Source of the DNA: Lysobacter enzymogenes
Lineage (GTDB): Bacteria; Pseudomonadota; Gammaproteobacteria; Xanthomonadales; Xanthomonadaceae
Reading direction: 5' to 3'
Assembly: GCF_900106525.1 (NCBI RefSeq)
Contig: NZ_FNOG01000003.1
Span: forward strand, 222,261-286,260
Length of the DNA stretch: 64,000 bases
Shown: positions 50,372-59,127 of the stretch, piece after piece
How positions within the stretch are numbered: position 1 is the stretch's first letter
Layout of the letters: each line of letters starts with the position of its first letter
The notes under the pieces: generated by a model
Database searches by the model: none
The model's input: only the letters and a program-made list of their open reading frames with translations
Told to the model about the DNA's origin: nothing
Made by a program: the position numbers and the translations under genes

Positions 50372-50827
50372 ATGAACATCATCCAGGGCGACCTCCTGCA
50401 ACTCGCCGCCGACGGCCGCTTCGACGTCATCGTCCACGGCTGCAACTGCCAATGCCGCATGGGCCGCGGCATCGCGCTGAGCATCCGCGAACGTTTCCCC
50501 GCCGCGTGGGCGGCCGACCAACGCACCGTGCCCGCCGACCGCGGCAAGCTCGGCACGTATAGCCAGGCCGAAGTGGAAGAGAACGGCCACCGCTTCGTCG
50601 TGGTCAACGCCTACACCCAGTTCCACTGGCAGGGCGAGGGCGTGCTGGCCGAGTACGACGCCATCGGCCGGGCGATGCGCGCGATCGCGCGCGAATTCCA
50701 CGGCAAGCGCATCGGCTACCCGCTGATCGGCGCGGGCCTGGCCAAGGGCGATTGGAACATCATCGCGCCGATCATCGACGAGGCGCTGGCCGGCGAGGAT
50801 CACACGCTGGTGGAATTCACCGGCTGA
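50372..50827 (+). CDS. Macro-domain protein
   Basis: A 151-aa single macro domain: I-I-Q-G-D-L-L at the start, then V-I-V-H-G-C-N-C-Q-C-R-M-G-R-G-I-A (ADP-ribose-binding loop 1, residues about 19-35), N-A-Y-T-Q, and the second loop Y-P-L-I-G-A-G-L-A-K-G near residue 115. Macro domains bind or hydrolyse ADP-ribose, ADP-ribosyl-1-phosphate or modified ends on protein or nucleic acid. The N-C-x-x-x-M-G-R-G form resembles the yeast Poa1p/ALC1-like group. No ADP-ribosyltransferase (DarT-like) gene is adjacent, so a toxin-antitoxin role is not supported. Confidence 0.88.
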   Translation: MNIIQGDLLQLAADGRFDVIVHGCNCQCRMGRGIALSIRERFPAAWAADQRTVPADRGKLGTYSQAEVEENGHRFVVVNAYTQFHWQGEGVLAEYDAIGRAMRAIAREFHGKRIGYPLIGAGLAKGDWNIIAPIIDEALAGEDHTLVEFTG

Positions 50828-50847
50828 GGCGGCGTCTCCAAGGCCGG

Positions 50848-51440
50848 CATCCTCGCGAAGGCGGGAATCCAGAGCCTTCACCGTCATGTCGCGATGGAGC
50901 CCTGGATGCCCGCCTTCGCGAGCATGACGATAGGTGGGGTGCGCGGCAGCCAGGTTTCGCCGCGCCGCTCCATTTCGCCGCGCCGCTCCATGCCGTCATC
51001 CCAGCGAAAGCGGGGATCCAGAGACTTCAGAGTCATGCCGCGATGAAGCCCTGGATGCCCGCCTCCGCGGGCATGACGACAGGTAAGTTGCGCGGTAGTC
51101 GGATTTCGCCGCGCCGCTCCATTCCGTCATCCCCGCGAAGGCGGGGATCCAGAGACTTCAGAGTCATGCTGCGATGAAGCCCTGGATGTCCGCCTTCGTG
51201 GGCATGACGATAGGTAAGTTGCGCGGCAGTCGGATTTCGCCGAGCCTCTCCATGCCGTCATCCCCGCGAACGCGGGGATCCAGAGACTTCAGCGTCATGC
51301 TGCAATAAAACCCTGGATGCCTGCCCTCGCAGGCATGACGATAGGCGGTCTTCGCGGCGAATGAATTCCGGCGCTTCGCTCCCAGCCGTCATCCCCGCAA
51401 ACGCAAACATCCCGCAGTGCCGCGCACCGCGGGATGCTGG
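50848..51440. repeat. 131-bp repeat array, locus 2 (about four and a half units)
   Basis: The CATCCC(C/A)GCGAA anchor recurs at 50848, 50997, 51128, 51259 and 51390. The last three steps are exactly 131 bases. The first step is 149, because 18 bases (TTCGCCGCGCCGCTCCAT) are doubled just before 50990. Units carry two hairpins and differ by scattered point changes. The final unit is decayed. It fills the 631-base gap between the macro-domain gene and a hypothetical gene; no coding potential is evident. Confidence 0.92.
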
Positions 51441-51458
51441 CGACCTCTCGATCTCGCC

Positions 51459-51806
51459 TCAAGCCTGCGCCGCCAACTCCGCCATGCGCTGGGCGATGCG
51501 CCGGCGCGCGTCTTCCGAGTTGCTGCGCGCGCGCTGCCAGGCCTGGCGCGCCGCGCCTTGCGCCTGTTCCCAGCTCAACGCCGAGCCCAGACGGATGCGT
51601 TGGTAGCGCCCGCGCAGGTCCAGCCCGGGATCGTCGAAATCGCGGTCCGGGTGTTCCAGTTGCACCGAGATGCCGACGTAGAACGCCGGCGCGTAATCGC
51701 TGAAATGCAGTCCTTCGCGATAGAACTCCGCCTCGCGATAGTGGCTGGCCCAATAGCTCAGCCCGGGCGTGGTCGGAGTGGGGCGGCCTTGCAGGGTGGT
51801 CGTCAT
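51459..51806 (-). CDS. Conserved-looking hypothetical protein, 115 aa
   Basis: A 115-aa soluble protein. It starts M-T-T-T-L-Q-G-R-P-T-P-T-T-P-G and has an aromatic-rich middle (S-Y-W-A-S-H-Y-R-E-A-E-F-Y, F-S-D-Y-A-P-A-F-Y-V-G) and a helical C terminus with S-W-E-Q-A-Q-G-A-A-R-Q-A-W. No domain is recognised. The regular mix of aromatic and charged residues and the codon bias support a true gene. The start at 51806 is preferred over an upstream frame because of the clean N terminus. It lies between the 131-bp repeats and the S8 protease gene on the same strand. Confidence 0.68.
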   Translation of the reverse strand: MTTTLQGRPTPTTPGLSYWASHYREAEFYREGLHFSDYAPAFYVGISVQLEHPDRDFDDPGLDLRGRYQRIRLGSALSWEQAQGAARQAWQRARSNSEDARRRIAQRMAELAAQA

Positions 51807-52014
51807 CGCTCTGGCTCCGCTTCGGGAACCCCCTGTGCGGCTAAAACTAGCCCAGGGCGATGTTAGTTGTCCGTTAGGAATGATTCGCGTTGCGTGAATT
51901 GTGAATAGGGCAGCGATTTGCTGCACGCAATCGCCCGCAGCGGACAAGTGCGGGCGGGCGGCGACAGGGCCGGCGCGCGCGGCGCCGGCCCCGATTCGGC
52001 CGCAACCGACTCGC

Positions 52015-53517
52015 TTACGGGCCCTGCGCCGCGGTCACCGCCGCATTGGCGTCGACCAGGCCCGGCCCGCAACCGCCCGGGCACTTGGCCGCGGCGATCG
52101 GCCGCGCGGTGTTGGTCAGGATCGTCTGCACCTGCGTGGTGTTCAGCGCCGGCTTGACCGACTTGATCAGCGCGACTACGCCGGCCACGTGCGGCGCGGC
52201 CATCGAGGTGCCCTGGTAGAAGTCGTAGCCGTTGCCGTCCACGGTCGAGAGCACGCCGCGGTTGGCGTGGTTCTGCGTGCACTTGCCGCTGACCGATTCG
52301 CCCAGGGCCAGGAACTCGGCCGCCGGCGAGCAGGTCTCGCCGCCCGGCGCGGTGATGTCGATGCCGGCGCCGTAGTTCGAATACCACGCACGGTTGCCGT
52401 TGATGTCGCTGGCGGCCACCGTGATCGTGTTCGGGCAACTGGCCGGAGTGAAGCCGGACACATCGTTGTTGCTGTTGCCGGCGGCGACCACCACGATCGA
52501 ACCGTTGGCGGTGGCGGCGTTGATCGCGTCGCGATAAGCCAGGGTCTGGCTGCAGGCCTGGGCGCCGCCGAGCGAGAGATTGATCACGTCGGCCGGATTG
52601 GGATTGGCCGGAATGCCGCTGACCGTGCCGCCGGAAGCCCAGACGATGCCGTCGGCGATGTCGGAGGTGGCGCCCACGCCGCTGTTGCCGAGCACGCGCA
52701 CCGGCACGATCTTGGCGTTGCGCGCCACCCCGGCCACGCCGGCGCCGTTGTTGGTGACCGCGGCGATGGTGCCGGACACATGCGTGCCGTGCTTGATGTT
52801 GGACGAGTCGAGGGCGTTGTTGTCGCGGCCGTTGCCGTCGTTGCCGCCGCCGCAGTTGGACGGCAGCCCGGCGAACAGGCAGGCCAGGCCCAGGCCGTTG
52901 ACCGAGGTGACGAAGTCGTAGCCCGGCAGCAGATTGGAGTTGAGGTCGGTGTGCGAGAGATAGCCGCTGTCGACCACCGCCACCACCACGCCGGCGCCGT
53001 CGGCCTTGTCCCAGGCGCTGGGCCCGTTGATGCCGACCGCGCTGTCGGCGTAATGCCACTGCTCGTTGAAGCGGGTGTCGTTGGGGGTGAGCTGGGTGCT
53101 CATCAGCAGGTCGGGTTCGACGTATTCCACGCGCGGGTCGGCGGCGATGCGCTTCATCAGCGCGATGGCGTCGTTGCGGTCGAGGCCGCGGTCGGCGCGG
53201 ATCACGTCGGCGCCCATCGACATGCGGCGCAGGTGCGACAGGCCCAGGCGCGGCTGGCCCTTGGCCGCCGGCAGCGCAGCGGCGGCGCGGCCGAGCGCGG
53301 CGTCGAACTCGGCCGCGCTGGCGCGGGCGCTGCTGCCGGCGCGGTATTTGACGATGAACTGGTCGTAGCTGCCGCCGGCTTGCAGGCCGGCGAGGTTGAC
53401 CGTGGCGGCAGCGGCAGGTGCGGCGCAGACCGCGGCCAGCACGGCGGCGGTGGCCAGGGCGAGCGGGCGCAGGGCGCGGGAGGCGGTGTGCAGGCGCGGC
53501 AGGGTCGGGTGCGACAT
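52015..53517 (-). CDS. Secreted S8 subtilisin-like serine protease
   Basis: A 500-aa preproprotein. The signal peptide cleaves near residue 38 (A-P-A-A-A-A). Residues about 40-140 form an I9-type propeptide (Y-D-Q-F-I-V-K-Y-R-A, V-E-Y-V-E-P-D), and then the catalytic domain has D183 in V-V-D-S-G, H246 in H-G-T-H-V-S-G, N348 in A-A-G-N and S438 in G-T-S-M-A-A-P. Six cysteines suggest disulfides and extracellular stability. Unlike many Lysobacter and Xanthomonas extracellular S8 proteases, it ends right after the catalytic domain, without a P-proprotein or PPC extension. It is likely exported for nutrient capture or predation. Confidence 0.92.
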   Translation of the reverse strand: MSHPTLPRLHTASRALRPLALATAAVLAAVCAAPAAAATVNLAGLQAGGSYDQFIVKYRAGSSARASAAEFDAALGRAAAALPAAKGQPRLGLSHLRRMSMGADVIRADRGLDRNDAIALMKRIAADPRVEYVEPDLLMSTQLTPNDTRFNEQWHYADSAVGINGPSAWDKADGAGVVVAVVDSGYLSHTDLNSNLLPGYDFVTSVNGLGLACLFAGLPSNCGGGNDGNGRDNNALDSSNIKHGTHVSGTIAAVTNNGAGVAGVARNAKIVPVRVLGNSGVGATSDIADGIVWASGGTVSGIPANPNPADVINLSLGGAQACSQTLAYRDAINAATANGSIVVVAAGNSNNDVSGFTPASCPNTITVAASDINGNRAWYSNYGAGIDITAPGGETCSPAAEFLALGESVSGKCTQNHANRGVLSTVDGNGYDFYQGTSMAAPHVAGVVALIKSVKPALNTTQVQTILTNTARPIAAAKCPGGCGPGLVDANAAVTAAQGP

Positions 53518-53912
53518 CGGCGAAGTCCTCACGTTGGATAGGCCGCAGGCTGCGGCGGGGACGGGCCGGGCCCGGCGCGGAACGGCCGGCGTGGAGCGGG
53601 GGCATCGGGTCCGCGCGTGCGGCGGAGCGGCGGTGCCGGCGGCAGTGGCCCGGGCCCACTGTAGGCGCGTAAGGCGCCGCGAAAATCGGTAAAAACGCCG
53701 GCAAACAAGCGCAATCAGTGATCGCGCGCACCGTTGGACGCTGCCGCCACGTTTCGGTTGCGCGGCGAGTCCGGCGCCGGCGCGCGTCCGCCGCGGCCGT
53801 GCGCGACGAGGCCGCAAGCCCGCAGCGTCTTGCGCGTCCACCCGCGCCGGCGCAGGGTATGCGGTACGCGCCGCATCCACGCCGCGCGGGACCGACCGCC
53901 GTGGGAGCGCGC

Positions 53913-54980
53913 GTGACGGCAAAGAACGACAGCGCTTACGACCCCAGCCGCGCCGGCGAGCATCTGCGCTTCGTCCGGCGCATCTACCAGATGCGCACCC
54001 TCGGCCTGGGCTTCGGTTTCTTCGCCGTAGGCGGCGTGCTCTACGAGCAGGGCGCGCCGTGGTGGGCGTGGGCGGCGTTGTTCGGCAACGGCTTCGTGTG
54101 GCCGGTGGCGGCGTACCTGATCGCCTCGCGCAGCCGCGATCCGGAGTTCAGCGAATACCGCAACCTGGTGATCGACTCGGTCCTGGGCGGGGTATGGATC
54201 GCGGCGATGCAGTTCAACGCGGTGCCCAGCGCGCTGCTGGCGGTGATGCTGTCGGCCGACAAGATCGGCGTCGGCGGCTGGCGTTTCCTGCTGCGCACCG
54301 CCGGCGCCCAGGCGCTGGCCTGCCTGGCGGCGTGGGCCGCGTTCGGTTTCGGCTTCGCGCCGCACAGCTCGATGCTGGTGATCCTGGCCTGCCTGCCTTT
54401 CATGTTCGTCTATCCGATGGCGATCAGCAGCGCCGCCTACGGGCTGGCGCGCAAGGTGGTGCGGCAGAACCGCCAGCTCGCCCTGCTCAGCCGCACCGAT
54501 CCGCTGACCGGCCTGCAGAACCGCCTGCACTGGGACGACGCGGCCAGCGCGACCATGACCCACTGCGCGCGCAGCAACAAGCGCGCAGCGCTGGTGTTGA
54601 TCGACGTGGACCGGTTCAAGGACATCAACGATTACCACGGCCACCAGATCGGCGATGCGGTGCTGCGCCGGGTCGCCGACGTACTGCAGCGCGCCGCGCG
54701 CATGACCGACACCGCCAGCCGCATCGGCGGCGACGAGTTCGCGCTGATCCTGATGGACACCGACGCCGACAGCGCGCAGGCCATCGCCGAGCGCCTGCGC
54801 CGCGCGATCGAGGACGCGCGCTTCGACGACACCCCGGAGCTGCGCTGCACGGTCAGCATCGGCGTCGCCGGCACCGGCGCCAGGGCCTACACCGCGGCGA
54901 TGTGGATGCGCCACGCCGACGCCGCGCTGTACCGGGCCAAGCAACTGGGCCGCAACGCGGTCGCGGTGGCCGAGGAATGA
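53913..54980 (+). CDS. MASE2-type membrane diguanylate cyclase (GGDEF)
   Basis: A 355-aa protein. The N-terminal half is a MASE2-like membrane sensor with about five helices (W-P-V-A-A-Y-L-I-A-S-R-S-R-D-P, R-N-L-V-I-D-S-V-L-G-G-V-W, F-N-A-V-P-S-A-L-L), as in AdrA/DgcC. The C-terminal GGDEF domain is complete: D-P-L-T-G-L-Q-N-R, D-V-D-R-F-K-D-I-N-D, and G-G-D-E-F, preceded by R-M-T-D, an RxxD inhibitory site for product feedback. It makes cyclic di-GMP from GTP. The GTG at 53913 is chosen; ATG at 53859 is possible. It is divergent from the S8 protease across a 395-base gap in which no motif was fixed. Confidence 0.88.
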   Translation: MTAKNDSAYDPSRAGEHLRFVRRIYQMRTLGLGFGFFAVGGVLYEQGAPWWAWAALFGNGFVWPVAAYLIASRSRDPEFSEYRNLVIDSVLGGVWIAAMQFNAVPSALLAVMLSADKIGVGGWRFLLRTAGAQALACLAAWAAFGFGFAPHSSMLVILACLPFMFVYPMAISSAAYGLARKVVRQNRQLALLSRTDPLTGLQNRLHWDDAASATMTHCARSNKRAALVLIDVDRFKDINDYHGHQIGDAVLRRVADVLQRAARMTDTASRIGGDEFALILMDTDADSAQAIAERLRRAIEDARFDDTPELRCTVSIGVAGTGARAYTAAMWMRHADAALYRAKQLGRNAVAVAEE

Positions 54981-55297
54981 GCGCGCCGGCCTGGCGCGAC
55001 TGGGCGCCGGCGCAGGGCTGGGACGCGTTCGCCGCGCACCGGGCGCTGTCGGACGCGCTGTGGGCGGGCCTGGGCGAAGGCGAGGGCGGCTGGCACTACC
55101 TCAACCCGACCCGCGAGCTGTCGATCTGGGAATGCGAGGCCGACGGCAGCGCGCTGCTGATCGAATACCGCGCCGATGAGCGCATCGCGCGCCTGCAATG
55201 CGACGGCGGCCGCGCGCAGGCGTATCTGGCGCCGGTCGCGGCGGCGTTCGGGCTGCGCCGCGGCGATTCGCTGGCCGATTCTCCGGCGGCGGGTTGA
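54977..55297 (+). CDS. Hypothetical protein coupled to the diguanylate cyclase gene
   Basis: A 106-aa soluble protein beginning M-S-A-P-A-W-R-D-W-A-P-A-Q-G-W, with E-L-S-I-W-E-C-E-A-D-G-S-A-L-L-I-E-Y-R and A-Q-A-Y-L-A-P-V-A-A-A-F-G-L. It has no domain I recognise. Its ATG overlaps the cyclase stop (ATGA), so translation is probably coupled and the protein may act with the cyclase; that is inference only. The Trp-rich N terminus and even codon bias support a real gene. Confidence 0.6.
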   Translation: MSAPAWRDWAPAQGWDAFAAHRALSDALWAGLGEGEGGWHYLNPTRELSIWECEADGSALLIEYRADERIARLQCDGGRAQAYLAPVAAAFGLRRGDSLADSPAAG

Positions 55298-55401
55298 GAC
55301 AGCGTCGGCGCAAACGCGCGGCCGGGCCTGCGCCGCGCGCCGCACGTCCCTAGAGTTCATTAGAATTGCGCCGACGTACTCAGCGCGGACCCGGGCGGAC
55401 C

Positions 55402-56691
55402 ATGGCACAGCACCTCGATTCAATCGCGCGCTCGCGCATCGGCGTGGTCGGCCTGGGCTATGTCGGCCTGCCGCTGGCGCTGGAGTTCGGCAAGGTCTAC
55501 GACACCGTCGGCTACGACATCGACCCGGTGCGCGTGGCCCAGCTCAGCACCGGCGAGGACCGCCATCATGAGCACGACGCCGCCGAGATCCGCTCCGCCA
55601 CGCGCCTGCGCTTCAGCGCCGCGCTGGAAGACCTGGACGATCGCGACGTGTTCGTGGTCACCGTGCCTACGCCGGTGGACGAGCACAAGCGCCCGGACTT
55701 CACCCCGCTGATCCTGGCCAGCCGCGCGCTCGCCGGCGTGCTCAAGCGCGGCGACACGGTGATCTACGAGTCCACCGTCTATCCCGGCGCAACCGAGGAG
55801 ATCTGCATCCCCGAACTCGAGCGCGTCTCGGGGCTGCGCTGCAACCAGGATTTCTTCGTCGGCTACAGCCCGGAGCGGATCAATCCCGGCGACCGCCAGC
55901 GCAAGCTGGTCGACATTCCCAAGGTCACTTCGGGCTCCACGCCCGAAACCGCCGAGCGCGTCGACGCGCTCTATCGCAGCATCATTCCCGCCGGCACCCA
56001 CCGCGCCTCCAGCCTGCGCGTGGCCGAGGCCTCCAAGGTCATCGAGAACACCCAGCGCGACGCCAACATCGCCTTGATCAACGAGTTCGCGCTGATCTTC
56101 CAGCGCCTGGGCATCGACACCACCGAAGTGCTGGAAGCGGCCGGGACCAAGTGGAATTTCCTGCCGTTCCGGCCCGGCCTGGTCGGCGGCCATTGCATCG
56201 GCGTGGACCCGTATTACCTGATCCAGAAAGCGCAGAGCGCGGGCTATTACCCCGACATCCTGCTCGCCTGCCGGCGCATCAACGACGCGATGGGCGGGCA
56301 CGTGGCGGCGGAGGTGATCAAGCGCATGATCCAGCGCGGCATCGCCATCGCCGAATCGCGCATCCTCATCCTCGGCCTGACCTTCAAGGAAAACTGCGCC
56401 GACCTGCGCAACACCCGGGTCATCGATCTGGCGCGCGAGTTCGGCGAATACCGCGCGCGGGTGGAGATTTGCGACCCCTGGGCCAACGCCGAGGAAGCGC
56501 GGCGCGAGTACGGCCTGGACATGGTCGATGCGCCCGAGCCGGGCGCCTACGACGCGATCGTGATCGCGGTGGCGCACGAGCAGTTCCGCGCCCTCGGCGC
56601 CGCCGGCGCGCGCGCCTACGGCAAACCGGGCGCGTTACTGTACGACATCAAGAGCCTGTACCCGCGCGACGAGGTCGACGGGCGTTTGTGA
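55402..56691 (+). CDS. UDP-sugar 6-dehydrogenase (TviB/WbpA-like)
   Basis: A 429-aa NAD-dependent dehydrogenase. It has the Rossmann motif V-V-G-L-G-Y-V-G-L-P-L-A at residues 13-24, E-S-T-V-Y-P-G-A-T-E, a G-Y-S-P-E-R-I-N-P-G-D segment, and the catalytic cysteine in V-G-G-H-C-I-G-V-D-P-Y-Y near residue 264. These oxidise UDP-GlcNAc or UDP-GalNAc to the uronic acid for capsule or O-antigen sugars. The G-Y-S-P-E-R-I-N-P-G-D form is typical of the Vi-antigen TviB and WbpA group rather than UDP-glucose dehydrogenase. It stands alone, without other glycan genes in view. Confidence 0.86.
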   Translation: MAQHLDSIARSRIGVVGLGYVGLPLALEFGKVYDTVGYDIDPVRVAQLSTGEDRHHEHDAAEIRSATRLRFSAALEDLDDRDVFVVTVPTPVDEHKRPDFTPLILASRALAGVLKRGDTVIYESTVYPGATEEICIPELERVSGLRCNQDFFVGYSPERINPGDRQRKLVDIPKVTSGSTPETAERVDALYRSIIPAGTHRASSLRVAEASKVIENTQRDANIALINEFALIFQRLGIDTTEVLEAAGTKWNFLPFRPGLVGGHCIGVDPYYLIQKAQSAGYYPDILLACRRINDAMGGHVAAEVIKRMIQRGIAIAESRILILGLTFKENCADLRNTRVIDLAREFGEYRARVEICDPWANAEEARREYGLDMVDAPEPGAYDAIVIAVAHEQFRALGAAGARAYGKPGALLYDIKSLYPRDEVDGRL

Positions 56692-56743
56692 GTCTGGGGT
56701 TGCCGGTGCGCGGATCGCGGCGATAGCTCCGGCGCTTTGCGAT

Positions 56744-57170
56744 TGTGGGAGGGGCTTGAGCCCCGACGCTCTTCGCTCAGGCACTGCGATCCGGCCGAAA
56801 AGCGTCGGGCCTGAAGGCCCTCCCACAAGCAGCCGACACGTCTTCTACTAGAACGTCATCCCGCGAAGGCGGGGATCCAAAGCCGCGGTACGCCTGCCAG
56901 CAATACAACTGTGGGAGGGGCTTCAGCCCCGACGCTCTTGGCCCAGGCGCTGTGATCTGAGCGAAAAGCGTCGGGCCTGAAGGCCCTCCCACAAAAAGCC
57001 GATGCGTCTCTGCCAAAACGTCATCCCCGCGAAGGCGGGGATCCACAGCCCCAGCGCGCCTGCCAGCAATGCGACTGTGGGAGGGGCTTCAGCCCCGACG
57101 CTCTTGGCTCAGGCGCTGCGATCTGAGCGAAAAGCGTCGGGCCTGAACGCCCTCCCACAAGAAGTCCCCA
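56744..57170. repeat. Three tandem 166-bp repeat units
   Basis: The phrase TGTGGGAGGGGCTT begins at 56744, 56910 and 57076, exactly 166 bases apart. Each unit holds an outward forward arm, a spacer (such as CTGAGCGAAAAGCGTCGG) and a reverse arm CCCTCCCACA; the first two units are followed by a CCGCGAAGGCGGGGATCC hairpin. The units differ by point changes, including compensating changes in the small stem. They fill the gap between the UDP-sugar dehydrogenase and the FMN protein. Confidence 0.92.
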
Positions 57171-57308
57171 CAAGCGCCAACGCTGCGATGAGCCCGGAAC
57201 GCACCAGGGTCCGAAGACCCAGCCCAAGCGCATCCCGCCCGGCCCCGTACAAATCCTGCACCTCGCCGCGGTTATGCTCGGCGCCAGCCCGTGAACTCTC
57301 CGAACGCC

Positions 57309-58934
57309 ATGATGCGCTATGCCGTCTACGTCGCCAGCCTGGTCCTGACCCTGGTCTGCGCGGTTCTGGTTGTCCTGCATCACCCGTACTGGTTGTGGGG
57401 TCTGGCCGGTTTCGGCGCGGTCGCCGCGCTTGGAACCGCTGATCTATTGCAGACCCGCAGCACCTTGCGCCGCAACTACCCGGTGCTCGCGCACTTCCGT
57501 TACGGCCTAGAGTCGATCGGGCCGGAAATGCGCCAGTACTTCATCGAGGCCGATACCGCCGAGGTGCCGTTCTCGCGCCAGCAGCGCGCGCTGGTCTATC
57601 AGCGTTCCAAGTCGGTCAACGACGTGCGTCCGTTCGGCAGCCAGGTCGATGTCTACGGCCTGGATTACGAATGGATCAACCATTCGCTGGCGCCGACCGC
57701 GCATGTCGCCCACGACTTCCGCATCACCATCGGCGAGAACAGCGCGCAGCCGTATGCGGCCAGCGTGTTCAACATCTCGGCGATGAGCTTCGGCTCGCTT
57801 TCGGCCAACGCCATCCGCGCGCTCAACAAGGGCGCCAAGCTCGGCGGCTTCTACCACGACACCGGCGAAGGCTCGATCTCGCCGTACCACCGCGAGAACG
57901 GCGGCGATCTGGTCTGGGAAATCGGCTCGGGCTACTTCGGCTGCCGCGACGAGCGCGGCTTGTTCAGCGAAGAGCGCTTCGTCGCCAACGCCCGCGACCC
58001 CCAGGTCAAGATGATCGAGATCAAGCTCTCGCAAGGCGCAAAGCCCGGCCACGGCGGCGTGCTGCCGGCGGCCAAGGTCAGCGCCGAGATCTCGGCCACG
58101 CGCGGCGTGCCGATGGGCCAGGACTGCGTCTCGCCGGCCGCGCACACCGCGTTCGATTCGCCGCTGGGGCTGCTGCAATTCGTGGCGCGGCTGCGCGAAC
58201 TGTCCGGCGGCAAGCCGGTCGGCTTCAAGCTTGCCATCGGCCATCCCTGGGAGTGGTTCGGCATCGCCAAGGCCATGCACGAAAGCGGGCTGCTGCCGGA
58301 TTTCGTCGTCGTCGACGGCGCCGAGGGCGGCACCGGCGCGGCGCCGGCGGAGTTCATCGATCACGTCGGCGTGCCCATGCACGAGGCCTTGATGCTGGTG
58401 CACAACACCCTGGTCGGGCTGGAATTGCGCGACAAGATCCGGGTCGGCGCGGCCGGGCGCATCACCAGCGCCTTCGACATCGCCCGCACCCTGGCGATGG
58501 GCGCGGACTGGTGCAACGCCGCGCGCGGCTACATGTTCGCGCTGGGCTGCATCCAGGCGCAGAGCTGCCATACCGACCGCTGCCCGACCGGCATCGCCAC
58601 CCAGGATCCGAGCCGCTGGAGCAAGCTCGACGTGCCGGACAAGTCCGCGCGCGTGTTCCACTTCCACGAGAACACGCTCAAGGCGTTGCGCGATCTGCTG
58701 TGCGCGGCCGGCCTGCGGCATACCTCGGAGATCGGCCCCGAGCACATCCTGCGCCGGGTCACCCCGACCGAGGTGCGCTCGCTCGGCGCGTTGTACAACT
58801 TCCTCGCACCGGGCGATTTGCTCGGCAAGATTCCGGCGCACGCGGTGTTCCAGTCGTTCTGGGCCGGCGCGCGCAGCGATTCGTTCGCCGCGCCCGACCG
58901 GGTGTTGGCGATGCGGGCGAGCAAGTCGTTCTGA
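57309..58934 (+). CDS. FMN-binding glutamate-synthase-family protein with membrane anchor
   Basis: A 541-aa protein. One or two hydrophobic segments near the N terminus (V-A-S-L-V-L-T-L-V-C-A-V-L and L-W-G-L-A-G-F-G-A-V-A) are followed by a GltS/GltB-type FMN domain. That domain has F-N-I-S-A-M-S-F-G-S-L-S, G-E-G-S-I-S-P-Y-H, K-P-G-H-G-G-V-L-P, V-V-D-G-A-E-G-G-T-G-A-A-P and C-P-T-G-I-A-T-Q near the end, which binds FMN and a 3Fe-4S-like site in the parent family. It lacks the glutaminase domain, so it is not a full glutamate synthase; the reaction is unknown. GTG 57291 and ATG 57312 are alternative starts. Confidence 0.85.
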   Translation: MMRYAVYVASLVLTLVCAVLVVLHHPYWLWGLAGFGAVAALGTADLLQTRSTLRRNYPVLAHFRYGLESIGPEMRQYFIEADTAEVPFSRQQRALVYQRSKSVNDVRPFGSQVDVYGLDYEWINHSLAPTAHVAHDFRITIGENSAQPYAASVFNISAMSFGSLSANAIRALNKGAKLGGFYHDTGEGSISPYHRENGGDLVWEIGSGYFGCRDERGLFSEERFVANARDPQVKMIEIKLSQGAKPGHGGVLPAAKVSAEISATRGVPMGQDCVSPAAHTAFDSPLGLLQFVARLRELSGGKPVGFKLAIGHPWEWFGIAKAMHESGLLPDFVVVDGAEGGTGAAPAEFIDHVGVPMHEALMLVHNTLVGLELRDKIRVGAAGRITSAFDIARTLAMGADWCNAARGYMFALGCIQAQSCHTDRCPTGIATQDPSRWSKLDVPDKSARVFHFHENTLKALRDLLCAAGLRHTSEIGPEHILRRVTPTEVRSLGALYNFLAPGDLLGKIPAHAVFQSFWAGARSDSFAAPDRVLAMRASKSF

Positions 58935-58963
58935 GCGCAGCGGCTTGCGTGCGGTGAGCGCAG

Positions 58964-59090
58964 GCGAAAATCAAAATGGATTCCGGCGTTCGCCGGAATG
59001 ACGGTGTTGAGGGCTGCATCCGGCCTTGAGTCGGCTCAGCTTCAGAGTTCCGTCATTCCGGCGAACGCCGGAATCCATTTTGATTTTCGC
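58964..59090. repeat. 41-nt perfect inverted repeat between convergent genes
   Basis: Arms 58964-59004 and 59050-59090 are exact reverse complements, 41 bases each, with a 45-base loop. Each arm contains the ATTCCGGC...GCCGGAAT mini-hairpin. It lies between the stop codons of the FMN protein and the ArsC-like gene, so it could act as a two-way transcript barrier, although no clear U-run follows. Confidence 0.93.
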
Positions 59091-59127
59091 TGTCGGATCG
59101 AACCGCAACGGCCGATCCGCCCGCCGC

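Noticed and set aside
50372-50827. Macro domain as a DarG-like antitoxin
   Set aside because: No DarT-like ADP-ribosyltransferase gene is adjacent, and the gene stands alone between repeats.
50848-51440. Possible CRISPR array
   Set aside because: The 131-bp units are long, similar along their whole length, lack unique spacers of fixed size and have no cas genes nearby.
51901-53541. 546-codon open frame antisense to the S8 protease
   Set aside because: Shadow frame; the protease strand has signal peptide, propeptide and full catalytic residues.
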